A stretch of 15,393 nucleotides of DNA from Ignavibacteria bacterium. GTDB taxonomy: Bacteria > Bacteroidota > Ignavibacteria > Ignavibacteriales > Melioribacteraceae. The notes beneath the pieces were generated by a model. That model searched no databases. It saw nothing but the letters and a program-made list of their open reading frames with translations, and had not been told where the DNA came from. The position numbers and the translations under genes were made by a program. Below are positions 15,356 to 15,393 of the stretch, piece by piece. The stretch's first letter is position 1, and each line of letters starts with the position of its first letter. The stretch is from contig DSBF01000345.1 in assembly GCA_011049495.1 (NCBI GenBank), forward strand, positions 1 to 15,393. The letters are read 5' to 3'.

Positions 15356-15393
15356 ATCTAACCTCTCTAAAAATAAATTCCTATTATGAAATG

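Noticed and set aside
1..15393. tRNA or rRNA genes and CRISPR arrays
   Set aside because: I looked in the intergenic stretches and saw no cloverleaf-type sequence and no regularly spaced direct repeats.

Overview
The window is AT-rich and fits a member of the Ignavibacteria/Chlorobi/Bacteroidota lineage. The grounds are the type IX secretion (T9SS) sorting domain with an NYPNPFNP motif, the single-subunit cytochrome b558 form of SdhC, the Bacteroidota KilA-N type, and two promoter candidates of the TTTG-N19/20-TAnnTTT form. No species is claimed.

Region 1 (1-4125, minus strand) is a compact operon. In transcription order it holds a 616-residue protein with a very acidic centre, the ribosome-assembly GTPase Obg, a FecCD/BtuC-type ABC permease whose start overlaps the end of obg by 22 bases, and the N-terminal part of an M48-like lipoprotein cut by the window edge.

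Region 2 (4181-7586, minus strand) is a complete succinate dehydrogenase/fumarate reductase operon, sdhC-sdhA-sdhB. Both junctions are TAATG overlaps and a hairpin terminator follows sdhB. SdhC is best started at 7586, directly after a strong Shine-Dalgarno sequence.

Region 3 (7587-11700) is accessory sequence with few intact genes. It holds a MITE-like element with 18-base terminal inverted repeats and a dense palindromic core, followed by a series of decayed genes on the plus strand. These are a diheme cytochrome c lipoprotein with an in-frame TGA, an intact ribbon-helix-helix antitoxin beside a broken VapC toxin, an antitoxin fragment, a KilA-N gene with a nonsense codon and a frameshift, and the 5' and 3' scars of a deleted T9SS-secreted protein. 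In three of the four nonsense codons the expected residue can be guessed, and in each a single G-to-T change explains it.

Region 4 (11750-13966, plus strand) is a cobalamin riboswitch. Its expression platform can hide the ribosome binding site of a BtuB-like TonB-dependent receptor. The FecCD permease of region 1 could belong to the same uptake pathway, but it is far away and no riboswitch is visible in its operon.

Region 5 (13975-15355) is a nested inverted-repeat terminator shared by convergent genes, then a secreted minus-strand protein built of about eight tryptophan-marked 29-residue repeats with a T9SS C-terminal domain.
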